Shown here in pieces: positions 25,986 to 35,505 of a stretch of 64,000 nt of DNA (the first letter of the stretch is position 1; the number at the start of each line of letters is the position of its first letter). The translations under genes and the position numbers were made by a program. The notes under the pieces were generated by a model, which was not told where the DNA came from, ran no database searches, and saw only the letters and a list, made by a program, of their open reading frames with translations. The stretch covers positions 53,105 through 117,104 of the forward strand of contig NZ_NBOC01000011.1 in the NCBI RefSeq assembly GCF_002104455.1, written 5' to 3'. This stretch comes from Colwellia chukchiensis. GTDB taxonomy: Bacteria > Pseudomonadota > Gammaproteobacteria > Enterobacterales > Alteromonadaceae.

Positions 25986-28187
25986 TTAGTGGTTTTTAGC
26001 CGTCATTTCCGCCGCCACTTTACGGGCATGATGCAGTTTTTTATAGCTTTCAATTAAGCGCAGGTGCTTATCTAAGCCGTCAAGTTGCATATTGGTTTCT
26101 GTCAGGCCATAAAACCTCACGCTGCCATTAACTGAGCCCACCACATTCGCCATGGTGTCATCGCCATACATTCTATTTAAGTTATAAATAAAATCATCCA
26201 GTGCTAGCGTGTCATCAAGGCTAATTTCCAATACCGCTTGCATGGCTTGATAAAACAATCCGCGTTGTACGGTATTATCATTGTATTGCAAAAACTCTTC
26301 CACCAGCTCTTGAGCATTTTCTAACGCGCCTAACGCTAGATAAATCAGTAGTTTAAGCTCTAATATGGTGAGCTGACCCCACACGGTATTTTCGTCAAAT
26401 TCAATACCAATCAAGGTTCGAATATCAATATAATTATCTAGCTGGCTATCTTCTAAGCGGGTGACTAACGCAGCTAACGCATCATCATCTAAACGATGAA
26501 TATTAAGAATGTCGGCGCGATAATCTAATGCTTTATTGGTGTTATCCCACACTAAATCTTCCACCGGATATATTTCAGAATAATCAGGAACCAAAATACG
26601 ACAGGCAGTCGCACCTAGTTGATCAAATACCGCCACATAGGCTTCTTTTCCTAAGTCGTTTAAAATAGCAAATAAATGATCTCTTTCTTGTTCATTGCTG
26701 CCGGAAAAATCCCAATGGCAAAACTCATGATCATAATTAGTACCGAAGAAGCGCCACGAAATAACACCGCTTGAGTCAATAAAATGCTCAACTAAGTTTT
26801 CCGGCTCAGCCACGGCTAAGCTATTAAAGGTTGGCTTGGCAACATCGTTTAAACCTTCAAAACTGCGCCCTTGCAGTAGCTCAGTTAAGCTGCGCTCTAG
26901 CGCCACTTCAAAACTTGGGTGCGCGCCAAACGAGGCAAATACGCCGCCGGTTTTTGGGTTCATTAAGGTGACATTCATCACCGGAAATTGCCCGCCTAAT
27001 GAGGCATCTTTAACCACCACTGGAAAGCCTTGTGCTTCGAGCGCGTCTATCCCTTCAAGAATCCCCGGGTATTGTTCCAGTACATTTCTAGGCACGTCAG
27101 GTAAGACAATTTCTTGTTCTATAATTTGTCTTTTTACCGCGCGTTCAAATATTTCTGATAAACACTGCACCTGCGCTTCGGCTAAGTTATTTCCTGCGCT
27201 CATGCCATTACTTAAGAATAAGTTTTCAATCAAATTAGACGGGAAATAAACCGTTTCACCGTCACTGTGGCGACGATAAGGAATGGCACAAATACCGCGT
27301 GCAACATTGCCTGAGTTGGTATCAATTAAGTGCGAGCCGCGCAGTTCATCATCAGGATTGTAAATCGCTAAGCAATGATCATCTAGAATGCCTGCCGGTA
27401 ACTCATCATTATCTTGCAGCGCAAACCATTTTTCGTTCGGGTAATGCACAAAGTCACTGTTCGCAATCTCTTGACCAAAAAACTGATCATTATAAAAAAA
27501 GTTACAGTTTAAACGCTCGATAAACTCGCCTAACGCTGAGCAAAGCGCACTTTCTTTAGTGGCACCTTTACCATTGGTAAAACACATAGGTGAAGCCGCG
27601 TCGCGAATGTGCAATGACCAAACGTTAGGGACAATATTGCGCCATGAGGCAATTTCTATTTTCATGCCTAAGTTGGCTAATATTGCCGTCATATTGCTAA
27701 TAGTTTCTTCTAGCGGGAGATCTTTGCCTAAAATATAGGTATGGCTGTCACTGTCAGGTCGCTCCATTAACATGGCTTGTGCATCTTGGCTAAGGCTTTC
27801 CACTAACTCCACTTTAAATTCTGGCCCGGTTTGGATCACTTTTTTAACCGTACAACGGTCAATTGAGCGCGTAATTCCTAAGCGATCTTTCTCTGAAATA
27901 TTTTCCGGCAGCTCAACCTGAATTTGAAAAATTTGCTTATAACGGTTTTCTGGATCAACAATGTTATTTTGCGATAGGCGAATATTTTCGGTTGGAATGT
28001 TGCGCGAATTACAATACACCTTAACAAAGTAAGCCGCACACATAGCAGATGACGCCAAAAAGTAATCAAACGGCCCAGGGGCTGCACCATCGCCTTTATA
28101 GCGAATTGGCTGATCGGCAACAACGCTAAAGTCGTCAAACTTGGCTTGAACTTTTAAATTATCGAGAAAATCAACGTTAATTTCCAT
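25986..28187 (-). CDS. OsmC-YcaO fusion protein
   Basis: A 733-residue protein. Residues 1-135 form an OsmC-like domain (APGPFDYFLASSAMCAAYFVKVYCNSR; the cysteine of SSAMCA is at the peroxidatic position of OsmC proteins, and a second follows at VYC). From about 170 comes a YcaO domain with the ATP-binding acidic pattern: ALCSALGEFIERLNCNFF, AQVQCLSEIFERAVKRQIIEQ and VALERSLTELLQGRS. YcaO enzymes activate amide oxygen with ATP; stand-alone E. coli YcaO is tied to RimO-dependent methylthiolation of ribosomal protein S12. The C-terminal 170 residues are helical, TPR-like. No azoline-peptide biosynthesis gene is nearby, so a housekeeping role is likelier than natural-product synthesis. Confidence 0.88.
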   Translation of the reverse strand: MEINVDFLDNLKVQAKFDDFSVVADQPIRYKGDGAAPGPFDYFLASSAMCAAYFVKVYCNSRNIPTENIRLSQNNIVDPENRYKQIFQIQVELPENISEKDRLGITRSIDRCTVKKVIQTGPEFKVELVESLSQDAQAMLMERPDSDSHTYILGKDLPLEETISNMTAILANLGMKIEIASWRNIVPNVWSLHIRDAASPMCFTNGKGATKESALCSALGEFIERLNCNFFYNDQFFGQEIANSDFVHYPNEKWFALQDNDELPAGILDDHCLAIYNPDDELRGSHLIDTNSGNVARGICAIPYRRHSDGETVYFPSNLIENLFLSNGMSAGNNLAEAQVQCLSEIFERAVKRQIIEQEIVLPDVPRNVLEQYPGILEGIDALEAQGFPVVVKDASLGGQFPVMNVTLMNPKTGGVFASFGAHPSFEVALERSLTELLQGRSFEGLNDVAKPTFNSLAVAEPENLVEHFIDSSGVISWRFFGTNYDHEFCHWDFSGSNEQERDHLFAILNDLGKEAYVAVFDQLGATACRILVPDYSEIYPVEDLVWDNTNKALDYRADILNIHRLDDDALAALVTRLEDSQLDNYIDIRTLIGIEFDENTVWGQLTILELKLLIYLALGALENAQELVEEFLQYNDNTVQRGLFYQAMQAVLEISLDDTLALDDFIYNLNRMYGDDTMANVVGSVNGSVRFYGLTETNMQLDGLDKHLRLIESYKKLHHARKVAAEMTAKNH

Positions 28188-28356
28188 GGTATTGGGTCCT
28201 AAATTTGCTAGCTATCATCACTGCCTTTACGCTTGCTTTATTGCATTAACAAGCGCGTAAACGCGCGAAATTATCTTAATGGCGGCAATTATCCTGCTTT
28301 TTAAAGCAATAGTCTTGGCTTAATTAGCAAAAGTGCTGAAATAGTAAAAAAATAAC

Positions 28357-28383
28357 AAAAAAAAGCCGGTAATCATTACCGGC
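28357..28383 (-). terminator. Terminator of the beta-glucan operon
   Basis: GCCGGTAATCATTACCGGC (28365-28383) is a perfect 9-bp stem with a one-base centre. Eight A at 28357-28364 read as U8 on the minus strand. It lies 20 bases past the GH3 stop codon, closing the GH16-TBDR-MFS-GH3 transcript. Confidence 0.88.
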
Positions 28384-28402
28384 GATTAACTTAATTTACC
28401 TA

Positions 28403-31000
28403 TTAAGGACATTGAATGAAGTGTGCTGTTGGCGGCTTTTTAGCAAAACTTAAGGCACTAATTGATAACGTCATCGCGCCTTGAGTCGATAATGCCAATG
28501 GCGACACCACTTTATCCATAGCCAGACCTTGCTGCACAAAACACTGTAAGTCTATGGCAATATCTTGCCATTGCCCTTGCGTCATAGCTTGTAACTGCTG
28601 GGTAATATCGACACTTGCACGACAGCTACCCGCGGCGTCACCTAACGACTCACAATGCATCATTATCGCCACAGGACTCGTAATGTCGCTGTCAGGTTTT
28701 ACCGTCATTAATAGCACAGAATTTTGCTCTAACTCAAACGCGAGGTCTTCTCTAAAGCTGCTGCTAAACACCACGCCTGCTTCCGTACCGCCTTGGGTTT
28801 TTAGACGAAAAGCATCTTCTTGCACTACTTTATCGACCGTTCGATAATCAATGCCGGTTAAGCTCGCACTACTAGAGCGCAACTCTACGCTTTGCTGCGC
28901 CGAGGTTAAAAACATTCGCCATGGTTTTGCGGTTTTACCGTTAAAAATCACGGTGTTTTTAGCAGCACTGGCATCAGTTTGCACTGCTTCGGATAAATTA
29001 TCAGACAAAGTGTATCGCGTTGATGTTGCACTAGCTTGATAGCTTAAACCAAAACCATAAGGTAACAACGGCTGATAGTCATCATCAAAGCGGTTGACCG
29101 TTTGGTTGGCGGTTTTTGGCCAAGAAAAGGATAACTTACCGGTAAAGTCGTACTGAATATTATTATCCGCATCGGTTAACAAGACATCGGCAACCGCTTT
29201 GCCTTCAGAGCCAGGTAACCAAGCCGCGACAAAGGCATCACTGGCATTGAGCTCAGCATTGACCCACATAGGACGGCCGCTGATAAAAATACTCACCACG
29301 GGAATACCTTGCGCTTTTAGTTTTTTCAATAACGCTAAATCGGTTTTCATGCCGCGTTGATAGTCTAAGTTGTCTTTATCGCCATGACCTTCTGCATAAG
29401 GCTCTTCGCCAAAAACCACAATCGCGACATCAGGCTGCTCGGTAAACTCGCCGTTTTCACTTAATGTTATCTTGCCGCCTGCTGCCTGAACCTGCGCGGC
29501 TAAACCGTCATAAATGGATGTACCACCAGGAAAGTCGTCATTGGTATTGTTCGTGCCCTGCCAGGTAATACTCCAACCACCAGACTGCTTGCCAATATTA
29601 TCTGCACCATCTCCCGCCACTACAATATTTAGCGTTGGCGACAGCGGTAAAATATTGTTTTTATTTTTCAACAATACCAAAGACTCTCTTACCGCTTGTT
29701 GTGCAACAGCGCGATGCTCCTGATGACCAATCAAGGCAGTTTTACCTGAAAACACTCTATTGGCCGGGCTGGGTTTGTCAAATAAACCGGCGCGTAACTT
29801 AACCCGTAAAATACGGCTGACCGCATCATCAATGCGCGCTTGCGAAATAATGCCTTGTTTAACCTGTGCTATGGTATTTTCTAATAAAGGTTTCCAAGCA
29901 TCGGTAGGCACCATAAAAATATCTAAGCCCGCATTGACCGCTTGCGGACAATTGTCATTGCGACAGCCGTCAATTTGGCCGTGACCATTCCAGTCTCCCA
30001 CCACAAAGCCGTCAAAGGCCATTTTTTCTTTTAGCACTTGCGTTAATAAATAATCATGGCCATGAATTTTTTCCCCGTGCCAACTATTAAAAGAGGCCAT
30101 CACAGATTGTGCACCTGCGCTTAAACCGCCAACATAGCCTTGGGCATGTAGGTCAAATAATTCTTGCTCTGAGGCAAGGTTATCGCCTTGGTCATCGCCA
30201 GCAACTGTACCGCCATCGCCAATAAAGTGTTTAACTGTGCTGATCACCCGATCGTCAGCTAAAACGTCTTTATCCGCATGACCTTGCAAGCCTTTAACTA
30301 CGGCAGCGGCGTAAGTTCGAACTATTTCAGGATCTTCAGAATAGCTTTCATAGGTTCTGCCCCACCTATCATCACGCACGGTTGCAACCGTTGGCGCAAA
30401 CACCCAATCTATGCCGGTTACCATCACTTCTTTGGCGGTAATTTGGGCAATTTTTTCCACTAACGCTGGGTTATTTGCCGCTCCTAGACCAATATTGTGT
30501 GGGAACAAGGTCGCGCCAATCACATTATTGTGCCCATGCACGGCGTCAGTGCCCCACATGGTCGGAATGCTTGAGCCATCTAACGAGTCATCAATTGAGG
30601 CCTGATACATGGCTTCAGCTAAAGCAATCCAGTCTTGTGGCGTGGCATGCTTATTATTATTGGGAAAAGCGCCGCCGCCATTAAGGTACGAGCCAAAACC
30701 GTATCGGCGCATATCTTCAACTCTAATATCACGAATTTCCGGTTGGATCATTTGTGCCACTTTTTGTTCTAAGCTCATTTGCGCTAACAATGCCGATACC
30801 CGACGCTCAAGGGCTGGATCGGCTCGCACTTGCGATGTTATGGTCGGCCATATTGACAAGTCTTTATGCAGCGCTTGTTTGGCAAGCGGCGCTGCTGCGC
30901 TTGGTGTTGGTGTTTTAACTTGTGCCTTCGGCTCGACATTACAACCGGTAATGGTCGCAACCGCTATGGCAGAGAGTAAAAATTTGGCAAACTGATGCAT
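28403..31000 (-). CDS. GH3 beta-glucosidase/exo-glucanase lipoprotein
   Basis: An 865-residue lipoprotein (lipobox ITGC, Cys20). The GH3 N-terminal barrel spans about 80-390: MWGTDAVHGHNNVIGATLFPHNIGL, KHFIGDGGT, and nucleophile D336 in FVVGDWNGHG. The GH3 C-domain follows (RESLVLLKNKNNILPL; AIVVFGEEPYAEGHGDKDNL). The last 180 residues resemble the ExoP-type C-terminal beta-sandwich. The family removes glucose from the ends of beta-1,3/1,4-glucans. Its start overlaps the MFS stop by one base (TAATG), implying translational coupling. It is the last gene of the operon and probably acts on oligosaccharides at the periplasmic face. Confidence 0.92.
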   Translation of the reverse strand: MHQFAKFLLSAIAVATITGCNVEPKAQVKTPTPSAAAPLAKQALHKDLSIWPTITSQVRADPALERRVSALLAQMSLEQKVAQMIQPEIRDIRVEDMRRYGFGSYLNGGGAFPNNNKHATPQDWIALAEAMYQASIDDSLDGSSIPTMWGTDAVHGHNNVIGATLFPHNIGLGAANNPALVEKIAQITAKEVMVTGIDWVFAPTVATVRDDRWGRTYESYSEDPEIVRTYAAAVVKGLQGHADKDVLADDRVISTVKHFIGDGGTVAGDDQGDNLASEQELFDLHAQGYVGGLSAGAQSVMASFNSWHGEKIHGHDYLLTQVLKEKMAFDGFVVGDWNGHGQIDGCRNDNCPQAVNAGLDIFMVPTDAWKPLLENTIAQVKQGIISQARIDDAVSRILRVKLRAGLFDKPSPANRVFSGKTALIGHQEHRAVAQQAVRESLVLLKNKNNILPLSPTLNIVVAGDGADNIGKQSGGWSITWQGTNNTNDDFPGGTSIYDGLAAQVQAAGGKITLSENGEFTEQPDVAIVVFGEEPYAEGHGDKDNLDYQRGMKTDLALLKKLKAQGIPVVSIFISGRPMWVNAELNASDAFVAAWLPGSEGKAVADVLLTDADNNIQYDFTGKLSFSWPKTANQTVNRFDDDYQPLLPYGFGLSYQASATSTRYTLSDNLSEAVQTDASAAKNTVIFNGKTAKPWRMFLTSAQQSVELRSSSASLTGIDYRTVDKVVQEDAFRLKTQGGTEAGVVFSSSFREDLAFELEQNSVLLMTVKPDSDITSPVAIMMHCESLGDAAGSCRASVDITQQLQAMTQGQWQDIAIDLQCFVQQGLAMDKVVSPLALSTQGAMTLSISALSFAKKPPTAHFIQCP

Positions 31001-32274
31001 TATGCTTGCTCCTTTAACAAAGTTTCATTTACTTTTGCGCCACGTAAACCGTAATAAACAATAAAGCCATAGCAAAGTAAGGGTAATATAAACGATAATT
31101 GCAGCCCCATGCTGTCGGCGAGCATGCCCTGCACTAGGGGGACAATAGCGCCGCCAACAATGGCTAAGCATAAAATGCCAGCCCCTTGACTGGTGTGTTT
31201 TCCTAACCGATTTAGCGCTAAACTGAAAATGGTGGGAAACATGATGGAATTGCAAAGACCAACCAAAAGCAGTGCCCACATGGCAAGCGCGCCACTGGTA
31301 ACTATGGCTAAAGTCACTAAAACTGCCGCAATCAAGCCGTTAAATGCCAACGCCTTGCCGGCAGCAATTTTTTGCATTACAGCCGCGCCAATAAAGCGTC
31401 CTACCATAGCGCCGCCCCAATAATAGGTAAGATATTTGGCAGCGTCTGATTCAGCTAAGCCAGCAATATTAGCTTCGCCGAAAAAGTTGATCATAAAGCT
31501 ACCTATTGCCACCTCGGCGCCGACATAAACAAAAATCCCCACCGCCCCTAACACTAAATGACGATATTGCCATGCTGAGCCTGTGATCACTTCATCGGCC
31601 TCGGCTTCCGCACTGGCGATATGAGGCAGCTTTAGCCAAGCAAAAATGGCGGCTAATAGCAGCAAAGTGGCGGTTAGTATTAAGTAAGGCATTTTAACCG
31701 AGTCGGCGGAAGGAGTGCTCGCCATAGCATTAACGGCTTCATTTAAGATGAACAAACCGCCTAAATACGGTGCCACTGTGGTGCCTAAAGAATTAAACGC
31801 TTGTGTCATGGTCAACCTTGATGACGCAGACGCTGCTGGTCCCAGTAAGGTGACATACGGGTTAGCCGACACTTGTAAAATGGTAATGCCACTGGCTAAA
31901 ACAAACAGTGCCGATAAAAACATCGGATAACTATGCATTGACGCCGCAGGATAAAACAGCAAGCAGCCCAGTGCCGCCACAACAAGCCCAGCAACAATGC
32001 CTTTTTGATAGCCAACTTTTTTAACTAAATGCCCCGCCGGTAATGACACTAAAAAGTAGGCACCAAAAAAGCAAAATTGCACCAACATAGATTGGGTATA
32101 GCTTAAGTCAAAAATCGCTTTTAAATGCGGGATTAAAATGTCATTTAAACAGGTAATAAAGCCCCAGATAAAAAACAATGAGGTTAATGAGATCAGCGCC
32201 AAGCGGTTTTGCCGCCCTGTGCCCTGAACTGGCGCGCTATCACGCTGCGCCGCCATGACCGATTGTCCAGCCAT
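31000..32274 (-). CDS. Sugar MFS transporter (FucP/GluP-type glucose/galactose carrier)
   Basis: A 424-residue inner-membrane protein with 12 predicted membrane segments. [33 protein letters not shown] in TM1 is the signature of the FucP/glucose-galactose MFS group. [13 protein letters not shown] and [17 protein letters not shown] in TM4-5 agree, with GRFIGA in the second half. It would import glucose (or a close hexose) by proton or sodium symport after GH3 cleavage. Located between the TonB receptor and GH3, and translationally coupled to GH3. Confidence 0.92.
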   Translation of the reverse strand: MAGQSVMAAQRDSAPVQGTGRQNRLALISLTSLFFIWGFITCLNDILIPHLKAIFDLSYTQSMLVQFCFFGAYFLVSLPAGHLVKKVGYQKGIVAGLVVAALGCLLFYPAASMHSYPMFLSALFVLASGITILQVSANPYVTLLGPAASASSRLTMTQAFNSLGTTVAPYLGGLFILNEAVNAMASTPSADSVKMPYLILTATLLLLAAIFAWLKLPHIASAEAEADEVITGSAWQYRHLVLGAVGIFVYVGAEVAIGSFMINFFGEANIAGLAESDAAKYLTYYWGGAMVGRFIGAAVMQKIAAGKALAFNGLIAAVLVTLAIVTSGALAMWALLLVGLCNSIMFPTIFSLALNRLGKHTSQGAGILCLAIVGGAIVPLVQGMLADSMGLQLSFILPLLCYGFIVYYGLRGAKVNETLLKEQA

Positions 32275-32319
32275 AAGAAGTATTCCTATATCGAGAAAGT
32301 TAGCGAGTAGCTGCCTAAG

Positions 32320-32343
32320 ACGCGTTAACCTTAGTTAACGCGT
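32320..32343. repeat. Perfect intercistronic stem-loop between TonB receptor and MFS genes
   Basis: ACGCGTTAAC (32320-32329) and GTTAACGCGT (32334-32343) form a 10-bp stem closed by CTTA. No T-run follows in the direction of transcription. It may protect the 3' end of the receptor message or lower downstream expression. Confidence 0.6.
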
Positions 32344-32427
32344 AGCTAAGCTAGGCAACACCAAAGTAAGAAGTAGCTTTATTTAGCACTGCTGATATTA
32401 GTCAACAGCGCTAAACATTAAGCTGGC

Positions 32428-35427
32428 TTAGTTGTCCATGGTGTACCTAAAGCCCAAGGTGTATCTTGGCCCGTACTGAGCGGCACTTAAGAATTGGCTT
32501 TGAAAACGGCTAAAAGTGCGCTCGGTTTCATTGCTTAAGTTAACCCCTTCAAAAAACACCGTCATGTTGTCATTGACATCATAGTTAACACTGAGATCCC
32601 ATTGCAGGTACTCTTCCGCGTATTGCGGTGGCGCGCCGGCGGCATCAGGTAAGCCTTGACCAATTAAGTACTGATCACGCCAAGCGGCGGTAATTTTCAC
32701 CGACAAGCCATCTTTTTCATAAAACCCCTGTAAGTTGGCTGAGTCACTTAAGCCAGACAAAACGGCTTGTGAGGCTAAAACATAATTGTCATATTCAACA
32801 TCGCCGTCAACAAAGGTGGCGTTAAAGCCCGCACCAAAACCAGACTCACCAAATAAATGCTGAATCGCCACTTCAATACCGTTTACTTTTCGCGACCCGA
32901 CATTTTCCGGCGAGCTAATGGTCCATTCAATCAGCGGATCGCTGCCACTATCGGGCAAGATACGATTGTTCTCACCGATACCAACACCATTAGCAACAAT
33001 CTCATTGTAGATAGCGGCATCGGTTGCTTGTTCGCCGCGCCCTTCTATTGCCGCCACAGCATTGTTCCAGCGCTGACCTAAATAAACATCATGTAAGCCG
33101 TCAAACGTGGTTTTTACCTCAGCGTTATCAATCCAGTCATCAACATCCTTCCAAAACAGTCCAACTGCCGCATAGCTAGCGTCACCATAGTAATACTCTA
33201 GTGTCAGATCGACGTTGGTGGATTTAAAAGGTTGTAAGTTTGGATTACCGCGACTACCACTGCGTGAGTTCAGTTTGGGCGATGAGGTTAAACTTAGGTT
33301 ACCTAGCATGTCGCCCAGTGTCGGTCGAGTAATGGTTTGGCCCCATGACGCCCGCGCCACAAGTTCATCACTCAGATCCACTTTAATATCTAACATTGGC
33401 AACAGTAGATCGTATTTCCCTTCATAGTCGACTGTGACTAACTCACCACCACTGGCAAACTCTGTCATCCATTCTGAGCCGCCGGCCCAGTATACTTGCT
33501 CGGCAACACGGCTTTTTGCGGGGCTGACAATGTCAGTTTCTTCATAACGTACACCGAGATTAACCTGCACGTCATAGCCACTGACTTGGAATGCCCAGTC
33601 ACTAGAGAGGTAAACACTGATGGTTTCTTCTTCTACTTTGTTAACCGGAAAGCCGTCAAAGGTGCCCACTTGATAAACATCACTGCCCACCACATCTTGG
33701 GTCAAGAATAAGGCTTGCCGAGTAAATGCTTCATCAAGATTAAAGGTATAGGCATACCCCGGGGCAACGCCACCCGCACCAAAGGCGAACTGATCTAAAA
33801 AGTCGCCCAAATCGACGCGTTCAAACATGCTATCGGGGAAGATTTCCGCAAAGGTACCATTGTTAAAGCCAGGCGCATTGGCGTTATTTGAGCCGCCCCA
33901 GCCACTTAAAGTTTGTTTCGTATAAGCGCTACCAAACTTGAGCGTTTCTAGACCAAAGTTAGTGTCGATGAGCAGCTCGCCATCTAGTTGTATTTGTGAT
34001 ACTTCAGACTCACCTGGGGTGCGGGTAAAAATACTAAAGTTTGAGCCTATTTGATTAGGACTGATCTCTTGACTGCCATTATTCCAGTTAATATTAAAGC
34101 CGGGAATATCACCATCTCGAAAAAAGTATTCTTTATTGGCTAAGTCGGCTGAGCCTAAAATAACCCGCGCATTAGCCCCTAACCCTTTGTCTTTACCATT
34201 GTCTGTGGTAGTTTTTGATGTATGGGCATCTAAAGTAAAGCTTAAGTTATCGGTGGCATACCACTCAATGTTGAGGCCAGTCGCTTTAGAGTCTACCTCA
34301 TTGGTTTCGCGAAATGAGGTAAAAGAGCCATCATCACCGGCCGAGTTATAATAAATTGCCGTGCCATTTTCATCCAGTTCATAGGCATTGGCATTACCAC
34401 CAAACGAGCCATTCCACATGCCCCAAGACAGCGAATTATTGCCGGTTACTGCATTTGACACGGTATGATCTAAGGTAAAGATCAAGTCATCTGAGGCAGC
34501 AAATTGCAGGGTGACTTGGGCATTGGTACGCTCGCGTTGAATATCATCTTTGGCAAAGCTAATTTCTTGTGGAAAAAACGACGCCGCAATGTATTCGCCA
34601 TTTTCGCCGACGCTGGGGTCAAAAAACTGCCCGATAACATTACCTTCTGCGTCCATATGTCGGTTATCGATAATATTGTTTTCATCTAAGCTTAAGCTAG
34701 GGTTGACTAACCACGAGCGCACATTGGCAGATTGTCGTTGAAAGTCGCGACGATGATAAGAAAAGTTAGCCGACACGCCAAATCTGTCGTCGGCAAAGGT
34801 ATTACTGTAAATACCAGCAACTTCAGGTGTAATATCGTCACCGGCAACCACCGAGCTATCGTGCATACCTTTGGCCATAAATGAGAATTTTTCGCCCTGA
34901 TTTTGTAATGGCTTTGCCGTAACAATATTCACCGTTGCCCCTAAGCCACCGGTGGGCACTTCGGCGCGCGCGGTTTTCATGATCTGAAGTGAGCTAACGC
35001 CTTCTGAAGACAGGTTTTCAAAATTAAACGAGCGGGTAAAACCGGTACCCGCCATTTGACGACCATTTAAGGTGACTAAGTTAAAGTCTGGGCCAAAACC
35101 GCGCACGGTAATTTGGCTGCCTTCACCATTGCTGCGACTAACCGACACGCCAGTAATTCGTTGCAGCGACTCCGCTAAGTTAGTATCGGGAAACTTACCC
35201 ATTTCTTCTGCTGAAATTGCATCTACCACACCAGACATATCGCGCTTAATGCTCATGGAGCGCAACAAGCTACCACGAATGCCTGATACTGTGATCACTT
35301 CCATATTGTCGTTTTGCTCAGTGGCTTCTTCAGCCTCAGCCGCTAATGCCTGCACGTTAAAGCCAGCACCAATAATTGCTGCGATACAAACCGCTAAATG
35401 TTTTTTCGAAAATGTAAAATGTTTCAT
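32428..35427 (-). CDS. TonB-dependent receptor for glucan oligosaccharides
   Basis: A 999-residue outer-membrane receptor. Signal peptide at 1-30 (AIIGAGFNVQALA). TonB box region EVITVSG near 44-50. Plug domain: VDAISAEEMGKFPDTNLAESLQRITGVSVSR and GSQITVRGFGPDFNLVTLNGRQM. The barrel runs to YTLGFRYTMDN. The GKFPDTNLAESLQRI pattern belongs to the TIGR01782 group often found in carbohydrate loci of Alteromonadales and Xanthomonads. Placed between GH16 and the sugar carrier, it most likely takes up beta-glucan oligosaccharides using TonB energy. The substrate is inferred from context. Confidence 0.92.
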   Translation of the reverse strand: MKHFTFSKKHLAVCIAAIIGAGFNVQALAAEAEEATEQNDNMEVITVSGIRGSLLRSMSIKRDMSGVVDAISAEEMGKFPDTNLAESLQRITGVSVSRSNGEGSQITVRGFGPDFNLVTLNGRQMAGTGFTRSFNFENLSSEGVSSLQIMKTARAEVPTGGLGATVNIVTAKPLQNQGEKFSFMAKGMHDSSVVAGDDITPEVAGIYSNTFADDRFGVSANFSYHRRDFQRQSANVRSWLVNPSLSLDENNIIDNRHMDAEGNVIGQFFDPSVGENGEYIAASFFPQEISFAKDDIQRERTNAQVTLQFAASDDLIFTLDHTVSNAVTGNNSLSWGMWNGSFGGNANAYELDENGTAIYYNSAGDDGSFTSFRETNEVDSKATGLNIEWYATDNLSFTLDAHTSKTTTDNGKDKGLGANARVILGSADLANKEYFFRDGDIPGFNINWNNGSQEISPNQIGSNFSIFTRTPGESEVSQIQLDGELLIDTNFGLETLKFGSAYTKQTLSGWGGSNNANAPGFNNGTFAEIFPDSMFERVDLGDFLDQFAFGAGGVAPGYAYTFNLDEAFTRQALFLTQDVVGSDVYQVGTFDGFPVNKVEEETISVYLSSDWAFQVSGYDVQVNLGVRYEETDIVSPAKSRVAEQVYWAGGSEWMTEFASGGELVTVDYEGKYDLLLPMLDIKVDLSDELVARASWGQTITRPTLGDMLGNLSLTSSPKLNSRSGSRGNPNLQPFKSTNVDLTLEYYYGDASYAAVGLFWKDVDDWIDNAEVKTTFDGLHDVYLGQRWNNAVAAIEGRGEQATDAAIYNEIVANGVGIGENNRILPDSGSDPLIEWTISSPENVGSRKVNGIEVAIQHLFGESGFGAGFNATFVDGDVEYDNYVLASQAVLSGLSDSANLQGFYEKDGLSVKITAAWRDQYLIGQGLPDAAGAPPQYAEEYLQWDLSVNYDVNDNMTVFFEGVNLSNETERTFSRFQSQFLSAAQYGPRYTLGFRYTMDN

Positions 35428-35505
35428 GTTAATCCTACTCAGTTAAATTAGCTTGAGTTAGCGCAGCAAGATTCAACTCGCCGCGCCACTTTTATAATTA
35501 GGTGT

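Noticed and set aside
26836..27249. Long open frame opposite the OsmC-YcaO gene
   Set aside because: Entirely within the conserved YcaO coding region on the other strand; no independent support.
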